From: Adenophora triphylla var. japonica
Taxonomy: Eukaryota; Streptophyta; Magnoliopsida; Asterales; Campanulaceae
Assembly: GCA_022495995.1 (NCBI GenBank)
Contig: JAFEMH010000161.1
Location: 682,001-746,000 of the forward strand
Length of the DNA stretch: 64,000 nucleotides
Reading direction: 5' to 3'
A program made the translations under genes and the position numbers. The notes below the pieces were generated by a model. It searched no databases and had not been told where the DNA came from. It saw nothing but the letters and a program-made list of their open reading frames with translations. Position 1 is the first letter of the stretch. Every line of letters starts with the position of its first letter. Shown piece after piece: positions 1-11,539 of this stretch.

Positions 1-223
1 CGGGAGGCACCAGTGAGAGACACGTGGCCCCTCGCATGCCGTGCCTCCCTAAGCAAGTGGGCCCCTTGGCAGATGAAAAGACGGGGCGTGGTACGTACAG
101 GGGGTACGTGTCAATCATCAAAGAGGGGTAATAAATGCTAACCGGCGGATTTTTCGAATTTTCAAACGTTGGAGACGGTTCAGGGTTCGAGGAACGGTTT
201 GTGGGCTAATTAATACGGGTTAA

Positions 224-257
224 ACGGGTTAACCCGTATAGGTAGGCCTTATAAATA
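224..257 (+). promoter_or_regulatory. Promoter of the antisense gene of element 1: palindrome plus TATA box
   Basis: TATAAATA sits at 250-257. Twelve bases upstream is a perfect 14-bp palindrome ACGGGTTAACCCGT (224-237), preceded by a partial direct copy (TACGGGTTAA, about 214). A purine/AG-rich 5' leader follows, and the first ATG of the gene is at 445. This is promoter-like by sequence only. It points opposite to gag-pol. Confidence 0.55.
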
Positions 258-444
258 CCAAACCCTTAAACCTCATACCCTTTTTACCGTCTTCAAACCT
301 TCAAAGAGCTTTAGAGAGAGAATTTTTGCTGCGAATTCCGTGCTTGTGTTCTTCGAATCCAACCCTCCAGATTTTCTTTCGTAAGTAATTGTTGGGGTGT
401 TTCTTCTTCATCTCTTTCTGTTTTTCTTTTCTGGGTTTTGAACA

Positions 445-762
445 ATGACCACTCGTGAATTTGGACCCCGCCGTCCCATAGAGTTAGGAGATGGAACCAC
501 CCCTGATACCTTCGCCGTTTGTAAACGGATGGGGGGAATATTTAGGAAGGTAGGACTAGGGTTGTTAAAGGTGTCCCTGCATTGTTTTTTGTATTTCTGT
601 GAGAAATCGGATTGGGGGCCGTTCGTCCCACCCCGGTTGTGGGAGGCCAAGAGGAAGTACATTTTTAACCGTGACGTATTGGTATTGGGGGATACCAGTA
701 GGCTAAGAAATTTTGTGATGGGGGTTTTATGCAGGTTTCCTCGCGAGAGAGATCAAGCTTAA
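445..762 (+). pseudogene. Antisense gene of element 1, N-terminal segment
   Basis: The first ATG downstream of the TATA box opens a 105-codon frame. It starts MTTREFGPRR and ends at a stop after a basic stretch (PRERDQA). A donor-like GTAAGT at about 381 suggests an intron in the leader. The next coding block (885 onwards) is in another frame, so this segment is joined to it only by a lost splice or a frameshift. I recognise no domain here. It is called part of the gene by its position behind the promoter and its direction. Confidence 0.4.
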
Positions 763-884
763 CGCCGTGAACTTGTGAGGAGATCGATCCGTGTCCCCAA
801 CCAAATAATTGATCGGGAGAAGTGTGAACTAATGGATCCCGATCAAACCAATGATGTGCGGGCACCGAGCACCGGGACCCGAGT

Positions 885-2108
885 GACCCTTTAGATGTTC
901 GCCCCGAGTACCATATTTCCCAATGTTGTGCTCCGGCCCCTAGTGCTAACCCAATTGAACTGAGTAGCAGTGAGGAGCTGGAGCCTCTGAACTTTGAGGT
1001 GACCGAAGGCGGGGGAAATGAGACTGAAGTAACTTCTGCCCGCGGTGATGCCACCGGTCTCTTTGGCTCGACGAGCTCGGAGACCGAGGAGGATGACCGC
1101 GAGGTTGAGGATAGGAGGGTTGCGGGGACCTCTAAGAAGGCTACTGAGACCACGGAGATTGTGGATGCCTTTGAGGACTCTAACTCCGAGGAGGAGATAG
1201 TTGTGGCCCCTGCACGGAATAAAGGCAAGAGGCCAGCTGCTGGGGTGAATCCTGGCCGTGGCCATGGTAAGAAAGCCAAGGAGGTGGCTAATATTGACTG
1301 GGAGGAGGAAATTTATGAGATTTACAATGTGGACCGCAATGCCTTCCGTGTCCGCACCCTGGGTCATGTACAGATAAAGGGGAAAGACAAGCCGAGGCAA
1401 GAGACCATAGCAGATGTCCGCGAGGACAACAGAGCCTGTGTTTTCTATGGGGCCCAATTTGAGAATGGCTTGAGGCTGCCTCTGGACCCTTTCTTTTATT
1501 TTTTCCTTGAGTTCAATTGCTGTCTCCCAATGCACCTGACTCCCAATGCTATCAGGGCTCTTGTCCACTTTATAACGGTTTGCAGATTCCTGGGCTACGA
1601 ACCTACCCTTGAGGGGCTTTATGCTTATTATCAGAACCAGATCAGCCATGGTAACCTGAGCTTGAAGGCTAGGAACTATTCTACCCGGACCTTCTCTCCC
1701 CCATCAAACAAATTTGACCAATGGAACCAGAGGGATATCCTGGTCATAGAGTCTAGGTTCGGCTGGCCCTTCTCAAGACCTTCAAATCCAAATTCCCCGA
1801 TGAAGGTGGCCGCTAATAGTTATCCAGACTCCCACTTCGCCGATGGTATGCCCCGTGCCATAGAGAAACATCTCGGCCACCTATCTAGACAATGTGGGGA
1901 GGTGCCCGTATATGACGTGGGCGCTATCATTGAATCCGAGCCCCTATTAATCTACTCGGGGGGTGGCTCCTCGCAGGGAGGGCGCCCCACATGCCCCCAG
2001 AGTAGAAATAGAGCCCATGCCCCGTGACCCTGATTGGAGGGTGCACGAGTATTACTAATTTGAGGCCGATTGTAAGCACCCGCATGCCGGGCGCCGAGTG
2101 CGAGCCTC
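885..2108 (+). pseudogene. Antisense gene of element 1, core domain (plant 'putative gypsy-type transposon' protein)
   Basis: An open frame runs through a Ser/Glu-rich acidic stretch (about 945-1200) and a Lys-rich basic patch (about 1220-1290). A conserved globular region follows (about 1300-1760), with a block ending in DPFFYFFLEFNCCLPMHLTP and a later NQRDILVIESRFGWPF. This arrangement is typical of the plant family annotated as putative gypsy-type transposon or Transposase_28-like. Family members are encoded antisense in Tat elements, and their function is unknown. The annotated frame stops at 2027. A neighbouring frame carries the family-like end (MPRDPDWRVHEYY) but with a TAA after it, so there is a frameshift near 1990 and a premature stop. 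A donor GTAATC at 2109 ends the exon. Confidence 0.6.
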
Positions 2109-2212
2109 CGTAATCTAATTGGTCTCGACTCTTTATAAGTCTCGTTGCAAATTTATCTTGCTTTTGATTTTTTCGAACCGCATTCTAACCATTTTTCTTT
2201 TCCTCCGTGCAG
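2109..2212 (+). other. Probable intron in the antisense gene of element 1
   Basis: It begins GTAATC and ends in a pyrimidine-rich tract with CTCCGTGCAG. Protein-like sequence lies on both sides. It is 104 bp, a normal size for a plant intron. Confidence 0.5.
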
Positions 2213-3708
2213 TAGATCCGTAAGAGTATAACTTCGATGGCCCCTCCAACCGCCGCTCGATGAAGGCCAAGAACATGAAGGCCAATAGGGAAGCCGCCCG
2301 AGGAGGCAAACCGAGATGGGGAGGACTCCCGGCAAGGATAAAACTCGTGCCCATTTGTCGCCAGGAAGACTGGGGAGCCTCTGACCAGCTCCAAATCTAT
2401 CCCCACAACCGGGGAGCTGCCTCCACCCCCAAGGGGTCCTCCCCCTGCCCATGCCGTCCGGGCATCCTCTCCTGGTCGCACTATTCCATCCGGGCATAGT
2501 ATAGAGCCCCGGAAGAGTACTGAGAGAGAAGCGGATCTTGCGCACAGGGAGAGGGCCTCCAAGTCCCAGAAAGTGGGGGACACTCAAGTTCGGGGCTCTA
2601 CTGTTCCTGCCTCCGTTTCTGCCACTGCTCCCTCCACCGCGGGGACCATCTGCTCCACTGCCTATCCCATAGCCTCCTTGGCCACCCGCGAGGAGACATG
2701 GGCACTGAGGAAGAAGGTGGGTGAAGTGCCCGCTATCACAGGAGTGGACTTATATGCCCGATCATCCTACAATTCTGCTGTGGGGATCGGGCTTATCAAC
2801 AGGCTCTATGCCCCGGACTTCTATCAGAATGTGGCTGAGAAGGAGAACCCGTCAGCCTTGATGGGAGATATTGGGCTTGCCCTCACCGAGGTAGGGACCT
2901 TTCTGCCTGTCTCTTTACTTAGCTTCTTGCATCACCATATTTCTGACTATCTTCCTCGCAGGTGGGCAACAAAGCTAGGCGGCTTCGGGAATGCTGCGAC
3001 AACTTGACCGCTGAGTTGGAAAACAACACCAAAGACTTGGCGGGCAAGCTTCGCGAGCTGGAGCAGGCTCAGGAGAAGGTGGGAACCTTGAACTCCCTCC
3101 TCGATGCCAAGGAGAAAACCCTCTCCACCAAGGAGGCTGACCTGAAGGGTTTTCAGGAGAGGTTGACGGAGGTGGAGGAGAGCTTGAAAAAAGCTAAGGG
3201 GGAGAGGGATGAACTCCGGGGAAAGAGGGCAGAGTGGGAGCCCAGGAATGCCGAGCTGTACCAAAGGCTGGAGGCATCCAAGACCACCATCTCCACCCTG
3301 GAGGCAAAAGTTGATGAACTGTCCGATCAGCTGCTCCCCCTTAAGCAATTTCAGTTGGAGAAGGATGCCATACTGCTCGCCGCTCGGAAGGAAGCGGTGG
3401 AGGAGTATAAGAACTCTGAGGAGTTCAAGAATTTTCTGAATGAGGAGAATCTGGCTCAGTACGAGGCCGGGGTCCGGACACAGATCAGGAACTTCGCGGC
3501 CACGGGCAAGTTCTCCGTGCAGCAGTTGGCCGTGATCGGCTCAATAGTTGCTACTGACGCGGAGTGCCTGCCCGGGCATGCGTTAGTTCCTCTGTCTGAG
3601 GATGAGGTCAAGGGCTTGGATCTGGACGCAGCGGCCTCCTTGCCTCCTGTGGCCGAAGTGACTGCCCTTAGCCTCATTGTCGAGCTGGACGAGCTGAGAT
3701 TTGGGTAA
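2213..3708 (+). pseudogene. Antisense gene of element 1, C-terminal coiled-coil region (two exons)
   Basis: The first exon is low-complexity and basic, with an in-frame stop near 2221 and a frame change near 2450. From about 2480 to 2890 it stays open and continues, across an intron, into 2962-3708. The last 248 codons are rich in Glu, Lys and Leu in heptads from 3010 to about 3350, a long coiled coil. A compact end follows with FLNEENLAQYEAGVRTQIRN and an acidic tail. Coiled-coil C-termini of this kind are usual in antisense Tat ORFs. There is no catalytic motif, so structural or regulatory binding is likelier than enzyme activity. The stop is TAA at 3706-3708. Confidence 0.6.
2891..2961 (+). 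other. Short intron (71 bp) in the antisense gene
   Basis: The donor GAG|GTAGGG is at 2890/2891, and the acceptor CTCGCAG|GTGGGC is at 2961/2962. Both exons are open and join in phase (codon boundary) with no stop. A well-formed intron in frame shows that this strand was once transcribed and spliced as a gene. Confidence 0.65.
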
Positions 3709-4040
3709 AATCCGATACCCCTTGGGGATGCCATAACTGGCGTTCTTCCAAACGGGCTTGCTATAGGTGATCTATTCCCCCAGCGGGCAGCCCCCACTCC
3801 GATCTCTGCTGAGCCTTCATCTGATCCTATCACAGACTTGCTGGTGAATAGTCTTCCTTCTCCAACCCCGGCCTCAGAAGCGGGCACAGGGAGAGCGGCC
3901 ACCGAGGACCCCAAGGACCACCAAACTCCTTTAGTTTAGGTTTTTGTTTCCTTTGTTGTAATAGATGGTAGGATCTTGTAAATATTTATTTCTCATTAAT
4001 ACAAGCATTTTTCGTAACTATTCTCTTAATTACCGGGTCT
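3709..4040 (+). terminator. 3' end of the antisense gene
   Basis: After the stop the sequence becomes T-rich. At 3940-4010 it has TTGTAAATATT and AATACAAG stretches that resemble a plant 3'-end region. I see no canonical AATAAA. The call rests on position and composition. Confidence 0.3.
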
Positions 4041-5040
4041 TGTAGGTCGCTTTGAGTGTTCGCAATTTTGAGTACCTTGATACTTGCATTCTTGCTCTTT
4101 CTCCAGCGTTTTTGACTTGCAATTAAACTTTATACTCTCCTTCTGTGGTCAAAAGCTTAGTAGGCCCTTCGCCCGCATTTTTTGAGTTTTCCTAACTCTT
4201 TATTCAAAATCACATGGATTTTTCGTGAGAGTCAGCCCTATTTTTCTGTGACCGCGTTTGTTTAGCCTTGTGGCAAATTTAGGGGCCTTGACCCGCACTT
4301 GTCTTTTTGGCTTTGTTAAACTTGTTTGATCACTCTCATCCATTTACACTTATTCCCAAATTTTGCGAGCTGTGGTGTAAGTCGAAAGCAGCCAAGGCAA
4401 GCTACTTTCATAGGGCATGTAGAATGTGGCCGTGAGGCTATTGTCTACGCAACATAAGGTAGGAGCATATTTAGCATAAAGACCCTTTAACCCCCTGGCA
4501 TCTGTATCCCCATATTGGAGGTTCACGCTTTTTGACCCTTTATTCAAAACCCCTTGGAGTTTTTTGTGAGGGTCTTGTGGCGATCATGTAAGCGGGCTTA
4601 TATGTAGGCCTTTGTTACATACAGGCATGCGAGTAACGGCCCTAACGAGGTCCTTCGCGCAATTAGTGGGTCCGGACTTCAGGTCTTTGTCCCCACTAGA
4701 GTCCGTAGGTACGGGCATCATGGCCTTTGTACCTACGTTCATCTATATCCACTTTTTCTTGGTGGTGTCACGCGAGCAGGACGGAGTATCCTCCCCGCGA
4801 TCGAGTACGGGCATAATGGCCTTTGTACCCATATAGGCTTGCGGATCTTAATGGATCTTTGCGCATCGCAGGTAGGAGCTCATATGTTGGCTCTTGAACC
4901 TACCGGCATCCGCTATGCGGCATCCACCTCGCCTGAGGCTGGTGGGAAAGGCGTTATAACTATTTTTGCACCAAAATTAGATGGTAACTTCATACTTATA
5001 CATATAGGGGTCTATACTCCCTCCAAAAATTACAAAGATA
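4041..5040. other. Non-coding spacer between the antisense gene and pol
   Basis: No ORF of either strand makes sense here. Two loose duplications are visible: a CTTTATTCAAAA...GTGAG block at 4196-4232 and 4538-4574, and GGGCATCATGGCCTTTGTAC-type blocks near 4711 and 4808. Such spacers, where two convergent transcripts end, are common in Tat elements. Confidence 0.5.
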
Positions 5041-5997
5041 TCAAAAGAAGTACTTTCTGAGGTGATCGCTATTCCAAGCGTGTTTAAACTCTTCTCCTTC
5101 TTTTGGTCGCAATATGTAGGTACCCTCCTTGACTATTTTGGTGACCTCATATGGTCCCTCCCATTTTGGGGACAGTTTGTTGAAACCAGGTTGGGTCCCT
5201 TTGACCTCTACGCTTCTAAGTACCCAATCTCCAACTGAAAAACTCCTCTTATTTACCCTTTTATCGTGGTGCTTCTTTGCTTTCTACTTGTAGTTCACCA
5301 TTTTTTCATATGCCCGCATTCTCTTTCCTTCGAGATCGTCCAGGTCACACCTTCTGTTTGCCTCGTTTTGAGACTCATCGAAGTATGTGACTCTGTACGA
5401 GGGTAGGGCAACCTCAACTCGAGCCATTGCCTCTGACCCATACGTGAGTGAGAAAGGAGTTTCTCCTGTAGAATTTCTTATTGTGGTGCGGACAACCCTT
5501 AATGCGGTCTGCAGACTTACGGTGTTGCACTTTCATTCTCACGCATTCAGCAGTGAATTTTGCAGAAAACTGAGTGCCATTGTCCGAAATTATTGCTCGG
5601 GGGACCCCAAATCGACAATAGATGTGATCGCGGACAAAATTGATGGTATTCTCCTTGGAGATAGTGGCTAAACCTCGCTTCGTCCACTTGGTAAAGTAAT
5701 CCACGGCCACCACAAAGATACTTGATGTTTCCTCGAGCAGCTGGGAATGGTCCAACGAGATCAATCCCCACGTATCAAACGGCCACGATGGTACAACCAA
5801 AGTTTGCTCGTTGATGGTAGTCCTGGGATGTCCGCAAATCTCTGGCACTTATCACACTTTCTCACATATTCCTGCGCATCCCTTCTCATTGTAGGCCAAA
5901 AGAATCCCTGGAATTTGATCTTGTCTGAGAGGGTGCGAGCACCTGGATGTCCGCCACAAACTCCTTCATGAACCTCATAGAGTAAGTTAGTGACCAT
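5041..5997 (-). pseudogene. Integrase region of element 1
   Basis: Reading leftwards, the zinc-binding HHCC domain appears first (HEGVCGGH ... CDKCQRF, about 5850-5975). The core follows, with the first acidic residue in DYFTKW (about 5690) and the second in SDNGTQF (about 5580). A C-terminal domain (GDWVLRSVEV, PKWEGPYEV, LRKYFF) ends at a TGA at 5041-5043. Integrase joins the DNA copy to the chromosome. The frame changes between blocks and stops occur around 5270-5415, so it is not functional. Confidence 0.8.
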
Positions 5998-6409
5998 GTG
6001 AGTTTTAACACATCTCGAGCAAAGGCTTGGTGAATGATCATCGAAAAGTACCCCATCGAGGACGAGGTATTTCGCTTGACACCGCTTCCGATGGCTCTAG
6101 CCTTTGGCTGATCCTGGGAGGGTCCGCTTTCGATGTAATCTTTGATCTCATCTACCCAAACCTTATTTGATCCTCAATATTGTTTATCCGAATCCGATCT
6201 ATAGCAGTCTCTCTGTGAACTCAATCTGCAATCTGTCTCCAATTCAACAATTTCTTGATCTAAGTTATTCTCGGGAGAGGAGGCCCGCTCTCCACATCGT
6301 CCCTCTCTCATGACTTAGTTCACCATAAGAGGTGAAATTTTTGATGAGGGTTTTTGCAAGGCCGCAAGACTCGAGTTAGCACTGGGTTGATAGTATCATA
6401 CTCCCTAAT
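5998..6409 (-). pseudogene. Degenerate pol linker between RNase H and integrase
   Basis: By position this is pol sequence on the minus strand. No frame is open for more than a short distance and no motif was recognised. Confidence 0.4.
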
Positions 6410-6837
6410 TTGATTAACTATGAGCCGAGAATCACCGTTGATCTCTATATTCGAACTCCCAAGTCTCTTGCCAATTCCATGCCCGCTATAATTGCTTCAT
6501 ACTCGCCTTTGATTGTTAGATGCCTCGAACTTGAATCTCAAGGCCCTCTTAAATTTCTCCCGCAAGGTGCGATCTTAAGTATGCCCGCTCCACTAATTAA
6601 CTTGCTCGCAGAGCCGTCCACGAATAAAGTCCATATTTCTTCCAGGCGCTCTTTTGGCCGTATAATTTCGGTGCTCGAGCTATCTCGGGGCTTCTTCGAT
6701 TCTCGCCCGCTTTCTTTTCCAAGGTCGCCGTCCGCCAATTTAAATGATGATTCTACCACAAAATCAACTAAGGCCTGCGCTTTGATTGTCTTTCTCGGGA
6801 GTAGGTGATCCGGAACTCGCTGAGTTCGATAGACCAA
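6410..6837 (-). pseudogene. RNase H region of element 1
   Basis: A frame at 6538-6837 contains KAQALVDF followed by LFVDGSASK, the Ty3/Gypsy RNase H start with its first catalytic aspartate. The domain then runs out of frame towards 6410. RNase H removes RNA from the RNA-DNA hybrid during reverse transcription. The upstream frame (6768-7325) holds the connection domain and overlaps this one in another frame, so a frameshift separates them. Confidence 0.7.
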
Positions 6838-8187
6838 GCTAGCATTCTCCCCGAAGACTCTGGGTTTGTGTAAAACCTTTCTAAGCGGGGCCTCGCTAGT
6901 ACGCTTATAGGATGTGCGTAAAAGTAGGCTCTTAATTTTCGAGCAGATACAAGCAAGGCGTAAGCTAACTTCTCTATATTAAGATAACACCCTTCTACGG
7001 CGGACAGTGCCTTAGAAACATAATAAACTGGTTTTTGGGAGTTATTATCCTCCCTTACAAGAACAGCAGCTACTGCCAGATCAGTAACTGCTAAAAACAG
7101 AAAAAGCTCTTCCCCGGGCACCGGGCTGCTGAGTAGAGGTGGCTGCCCGAGGTATGTCTTGACTTCTTCAAAAGCTTGATGGCACTCGTTGCTCCATGCA
7201 AATTCATCAGGCTTCTTCCCCCCTTCAGAGTTTTGAAGAAGGGGAGGCATCTCTCTGCTGACCGCGAGATGAAGCGGCCAAGTGCGGTGATGCGACCATT
7301 GAGTTTCTGTACATCTTTCACGCAAGTAGGAGGTTTCATGTCCAGCAGTGCTTGAATTTTTTCGGGATTAGCCTCTATTCCTCGCTGGTTTACCATGAAT
7401 CCAAGGAACTTCCCCGCCTTTACCCCAAAAGCACATTTCAGGGGGTTTAGTTTCATGTTGTTGCGGCGCAAGTTTTGGAAGGTTTCCTCCACGTCGAGCT
7501 CGTGGGAGTTTTCTTTGGTTTTTATAACCATGTCATCAATATAGGCCTCAAGGTTTCTGCCCAGTTGGTTTTTGAAGACCAGATTGACCATTCGCTGATA
7601 TGTGGCTCTTGCATTTTTTAGCCTGAAGGGCATCATGGTATAACAGTAAGTCTTGCCCGCAGCGATGAAAGCTACGGAGCAGACATCTTCAGGAGCCATC
7701 TGGATCTGGTGGTAGCCGGAGTATGCATCAATGAAGCTTAATACTCTGTGGACGGCTATAGAATCCACCAATCTGTCTATGCGAGGAAGAGGGAAACAGT
7801 CTTTGGGACATGCCTTGTTGAGGTCGGTGAAATCAACACACATCCTCCACTTGCCGTTGGATTTTTTGACCATTACCACATTGGCCAGCCATTTTGGGTA
7901 GGTACCTTTATTATCCCTGCTTTGAGCAATTTTTCCACCTCTTCCTTGATCGCGATCTCTTTCTCCGAGGAGAAATATCTTGACTTTTGATGAATGTTCT
8001 TGAAGGATGGGTCATCATTGATTTTATGGAGGATCACGTCCTCGCTGATTCCTTGCATATCCTCCACCCTCCAAGCGAACACATCGCAGTTTGCTCTAAG
8101 GAACTCGATGAGTATCCTTCTCTCCTCGCAGTGAATTTCCAGCCCAACCTTAACAGTTTGCTCAGGGAAGTGGGAATTTATTACCAC
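6768..8187 (-). pseudogene. Reverse transcriptase of element 1
   Basis: Three frames cover the RT. At 7873-8187 is the N-terminal linker (FAWRVEDMQGI). At 7091-7879 are palm and fingers, with KSNGKWRMCVDFTDLNKACP, SFIDAYSGYHQI and the catalytic YIDDM box (about 7525). At 6768-7325 is the thumb/connection with YYVSKAL. The usual PFGLKNA is PFRLKNA here. RT copies element RNA to DNA. Frame changes at about 7880 and 7250 disable it. Confidence 0.85.
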
Positions 8188-8208
8188 CTCCTCGAGCTCG
8201 TCGTTAGG

Positions 8209-9147
8209 TTAAAGATCGGTGATCTCACGATTGTGCAAGGAGTCAATGATAAAAGTTGGGGGGTTGACCTGAGCTCCGGTCAGTGTTGCCATGGAATATA
8301 TGATCTCATGGTCCATTGTCCCTTCAATTCCTCGATCAATGTAACCTCCCTCAACTGGGGCCAACTGTTTTGATTTTCTGCTCGTCTTGAGCTCCACCTT
8401 AGTGGTATGGAAAGAAAGCATGCCAATTGGAATGGGCGGCGGCACAAGTGCAAGGGCCTTCCCTTTCTTCGATTTGTCCTCGCCCTCTATCTGCGGGCAG
8501 GATGTCTGGCCTTTACTAGCTTTTCTCTTCTCCTCAAGTGCTCAGAGGAATCTCCCGGGCTGGTTCTTGATGGTAGCAACCCCGCCCGAGGTGTTAAATT
8601 TCACCCTTTGGTGGGGAACGGAAGCAACTATTCCCAATTCGGCCTGAGCAGTTACGCCGAGAATGGCATTGTATTGGGAAGGAAGATCGACCACCATGAA
8701 AGTGATTTTGGCCGTCTTCTGCATGGGCTTTTCCCCAATAGTTACTTCAAACACAATCGTCCCCTTTACTCCCACGGCGTGATTCGTGAAGCCCTCAAGC
8801 ATGCCCGCATATGGAGTAAGATGCGCTTCGGTCATTCTCATTCCTACCAAAGTATGGTAGTAGAGTATATCACGGGCAGCTCCAGTATCTATCAACACTC
8901 GGCCTATGTTTGCCCGGTTGATTCTCATTCTGAGGGTGAGCGGCTGAGTGGAATGAAAAAGGGAGGAGGCAAGTTCACTCCTTTTGAACCCAATTTCTTG
9001 CTCTTCCTCTGGAGCCATTGCGGGGATGGAAAAAACCTTCTCTAATGTCCGGATTTGGAGGGAGAGCTGTTTGTTGGAGGGGGGTTCCTCTCCAATGAAG
9101 TTTATATTGTAGTCACCCTCGTCATCATCAAAATTGTCTCTTTCCAC
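8209..9147 (-). pseudogene. Aspartic protease region of element 1
   Basis: The frame 8542-9147 holds NRANIGRVLIDTGAARDILYY. The retropepsin signature has a DTGA core where family members usually have DTGS. MVVDLPSQYNAILGV follows, the flap-to-C-terminal part. The protease cuts the Gag-Pol polyprotein. The next frame (8209-8445) is the protease-RT linker, entered by a frameshift near 8540. Confidence 0.75.
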
Positions 9148-9266
9148 CCTCTCGGGACCATTCGGGTTTCGTGCCCGCTGCTGGTTATTGTTATTTTGGG
9201 CGTTGTTATTGCCTTTAACCCACTTGGTTAGCTCCCCGTCGTTGATTTTCTGTTGGATTATTCGCT

Positions 9267-10813
9267 TCAGCTGGAAGCAGTCCCCCGCCCGTGCTCGTGG
9301 TCGTTGTGATACTCACAGAACTTAAGCCTGCTCCTCTCATTTGGCTTTCGAAGCATGGGGGGAGGAGGAGGAAAGTCTGAGGCCCTCATGATTACTACCC
9401 TTGGGTCGGTGAGCTCGGTGTAAACTGTTTCCTCTATTGTTTTTCGGAGTTTATCCGACCCACGTCGGTTTTTACCCTGGCTGTTGGTGCGGGCAGGCTC
9501 TGGGGTGGTTTCCTGAACTTGGCTTATTCTTTCCTTGGCTGAAGCTCGGGGAGCGGGCACATGGGGTTCTTCGGCGGATGCAATGGCTGAAGCCCTCTCA
9601 TACATTTCTTCCACGGTTTTAGGCCGGCTGGAGGCAAAATTCATTTTGAGGAAGGAGGAGCTGAGGCCACCCTCAAAGCAGAGTCTTATGTCTCCCTCCT
9701 CTAGGTCCACAATCTCCTCGCTCACCTTCCTGAATCGAGATATGTAATCCTTTGTAGGCTCGTTTGGGTCCTGCTTGACACGGACAAGATCTGTCTTTGG
9801 TCTAGCGGGCACCCCCGCCCCAAAGAAAGGCATTAAGGAAGATGCTTCTAAACTGGCTGAATGATTGGATGGTCCGGGCTTGAGGGCTAACATCCAAGAT
9901 AAGGCCTTGCCCGTGAATGTTGCAGCCAATGCCTTGCACATCACGGACTCATCCGAGGAGAATAAAGACATTTGTCCCTCGAATTGTCCCATATGGCTCT
10001 TGGCATTCTTGGAGCCATCATAGGTGTCCATTTGGGGGGGGCTTGCCCTTTCGAATTGGTGCCCCCGATCTTATCATTGAAAGCATCCATGGTGCGGCCA
10101 CACCTCTGGGCGGCCTTCTGGTGGGTCTCCCACATCTCGTTCATAAACTTGATAAATTCCGGGCTCTGGTTATCAACCTTCCGTTTTTTAGCCCGTGGAG
10201 TCACGGCCTTCTCCTTGGCTGGGGCCAAGGGTCTGGCTTTGGACTTCGCACGTAGATTGGATTGGGCCTCTTCTCCAACCTCCTCGCTGTCCTCTACATG
10301 CACCACACTGCGTTTGGCCGGCTGTCCACGCTCAAAGGTTGGTTCAACCCGGTTTGCCCCCCTAGCTTGACTAGCAAGCGATTTGGGGGGAGCTCGTTGG
10401 GAGAACCTTTGTGACCCTGGGAATCGGAGCCCGCCGTTGGCTTCTATTTCGAACATCTCCATTTGAGCATCAGCGACGGCCATGGCCTCTGCGATCAGCT
10501 TGGATTTGGAGGCCAGAATTTCTTGCCTCCTCAGGATTTGGTCCGGGGAGAGTGGAGTAGTCAAGGCGGTGTTTTTTATAGGAGCTTGGGGAGTTTTTGG
10601 GCTATCGTTTAGTAGGGCTTGGGCTTTCTCAGCACGCGCCTCCTCGGTTAACCGGTGTATAGCTCGTTGATCTGGGGATTTTTGGGGCTGAGAATGGGCC
10701 CCCATTCTGTTGAAAACAGAATTGGTTTGCTTATCTCTATTAATTGTGGAGGGTGAGGCCTGGTCCTCAGGGTGTATGGTCAAATGACCAACGTTTTCCA
10801 ATATTCTAGACAT
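9267..10813 (-). pseudogene. gag of element 1, split by a one-base frameshift
   Basis: The gag starts with MSRILENVGH at 10813, directly after the PBS and a short leader. Residues 1-290 are basic and Gln/Glu-rich. The capsid-like Retrotrans_gag domain lies in a second frame (10031-9267), with LAATFTGKALSWM and DYISRFRKV. The end has CEYHNDHEHG, the start of the variant knuckle CxYHNxxxHxTxxC found in Tat gags. The two frames meet at a run of eight G (10034-10041). A one-base change there explains the break. Confidence 0.8.
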
Positions 10814-10913
10814 TTTTGGAAAAGAGGAAAATGACCGAAAAGAAGTGTCCTTTGACAGTCAGCTGTTTAGAATACAAGGTGTATCTGAAAACAAAGAGAA
10901 GACAAATGACAGT

Positions 10914-10934
10914 CGTTTCCCGGAAATGGAACCA
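10914..10934 (-). other. Primer binding site of element 1
   Basis: On the minus strand the LTR ends ...GGCGTCATCA. One base later comes TGGTTCCATTTCCGGG. Remnant D has nearly the same arrangement (TGGTTCCATTGCTGGG after GCATCA), which supports both calls. The tRNA was not identified. Confidence 0.65.
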
Positions 10935-11208
10935 CTGATGACGCCAAGCTTTTCAGGATCAGGAGCGGTTCAAGGATATTTGGCTGGATATATTTAGTGG
11001 ATTGATGTACCTAAATCACAACACAAACAAGCACCGTTAAGGTCAAAGTTGGATGTTACTCCAACTCAGGCCCTCGGGTGTGAGAGTAAGAATACTGAGA
11101 TAATAAGGCTTTGAATACCTTGGAGTGTGTGTGTGTTTAGGGTTTTTAGAGTAATAGGGCTTACTCAATCTATATGGAACTTACCTTGCCCAAGGGGACA
11201 AAGGTCTT

Positions 11209-11218
11209 CTATTTATAG
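11209..11218 (-). promoter_or_regulatory. TATA box of the element 1 LTR
   Basis: On the minus strand this reads CTATAAATAG, about 270 bp before the LTR end, as expected for the start of the genomic RNA. Confidence 0.65.
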
Positions 11219-11539
11219 GCAATGTAGTGGTGCTTGTTGATGTAAGCAATGGGATCAGCCCTATGGGGCACTTTGGTATTTGACCAACTACACGTGTTTG
11301 CAGCTAATTGGCCCTGTCAGGGAGGGAACATTGACTGCTGCAGGGGCATGGCTGAAAGGGACATGAGCCGTGTGGCTGGCTTGGTGCATTAAATGAAATA
11401 GTAGGCGCCTGACTGAGCCGCATTAAATGCGTGATGGGGGAGCCGGCGACTTGCATGTCAGAGCCAGTAAGCTAACTTGCTCAGTAAGGCTTTGACATTA
11501 ACCGGGAGGCATGTGAGATAACCGGGAGGCAGACATGAG

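Noticed and set aside
1..120. The window start as the 3' LTR of element 1
   Set aside because: Only CGGGAGGCA matches the 5' LTR. The rest does not align, so the LTR should lie further left.
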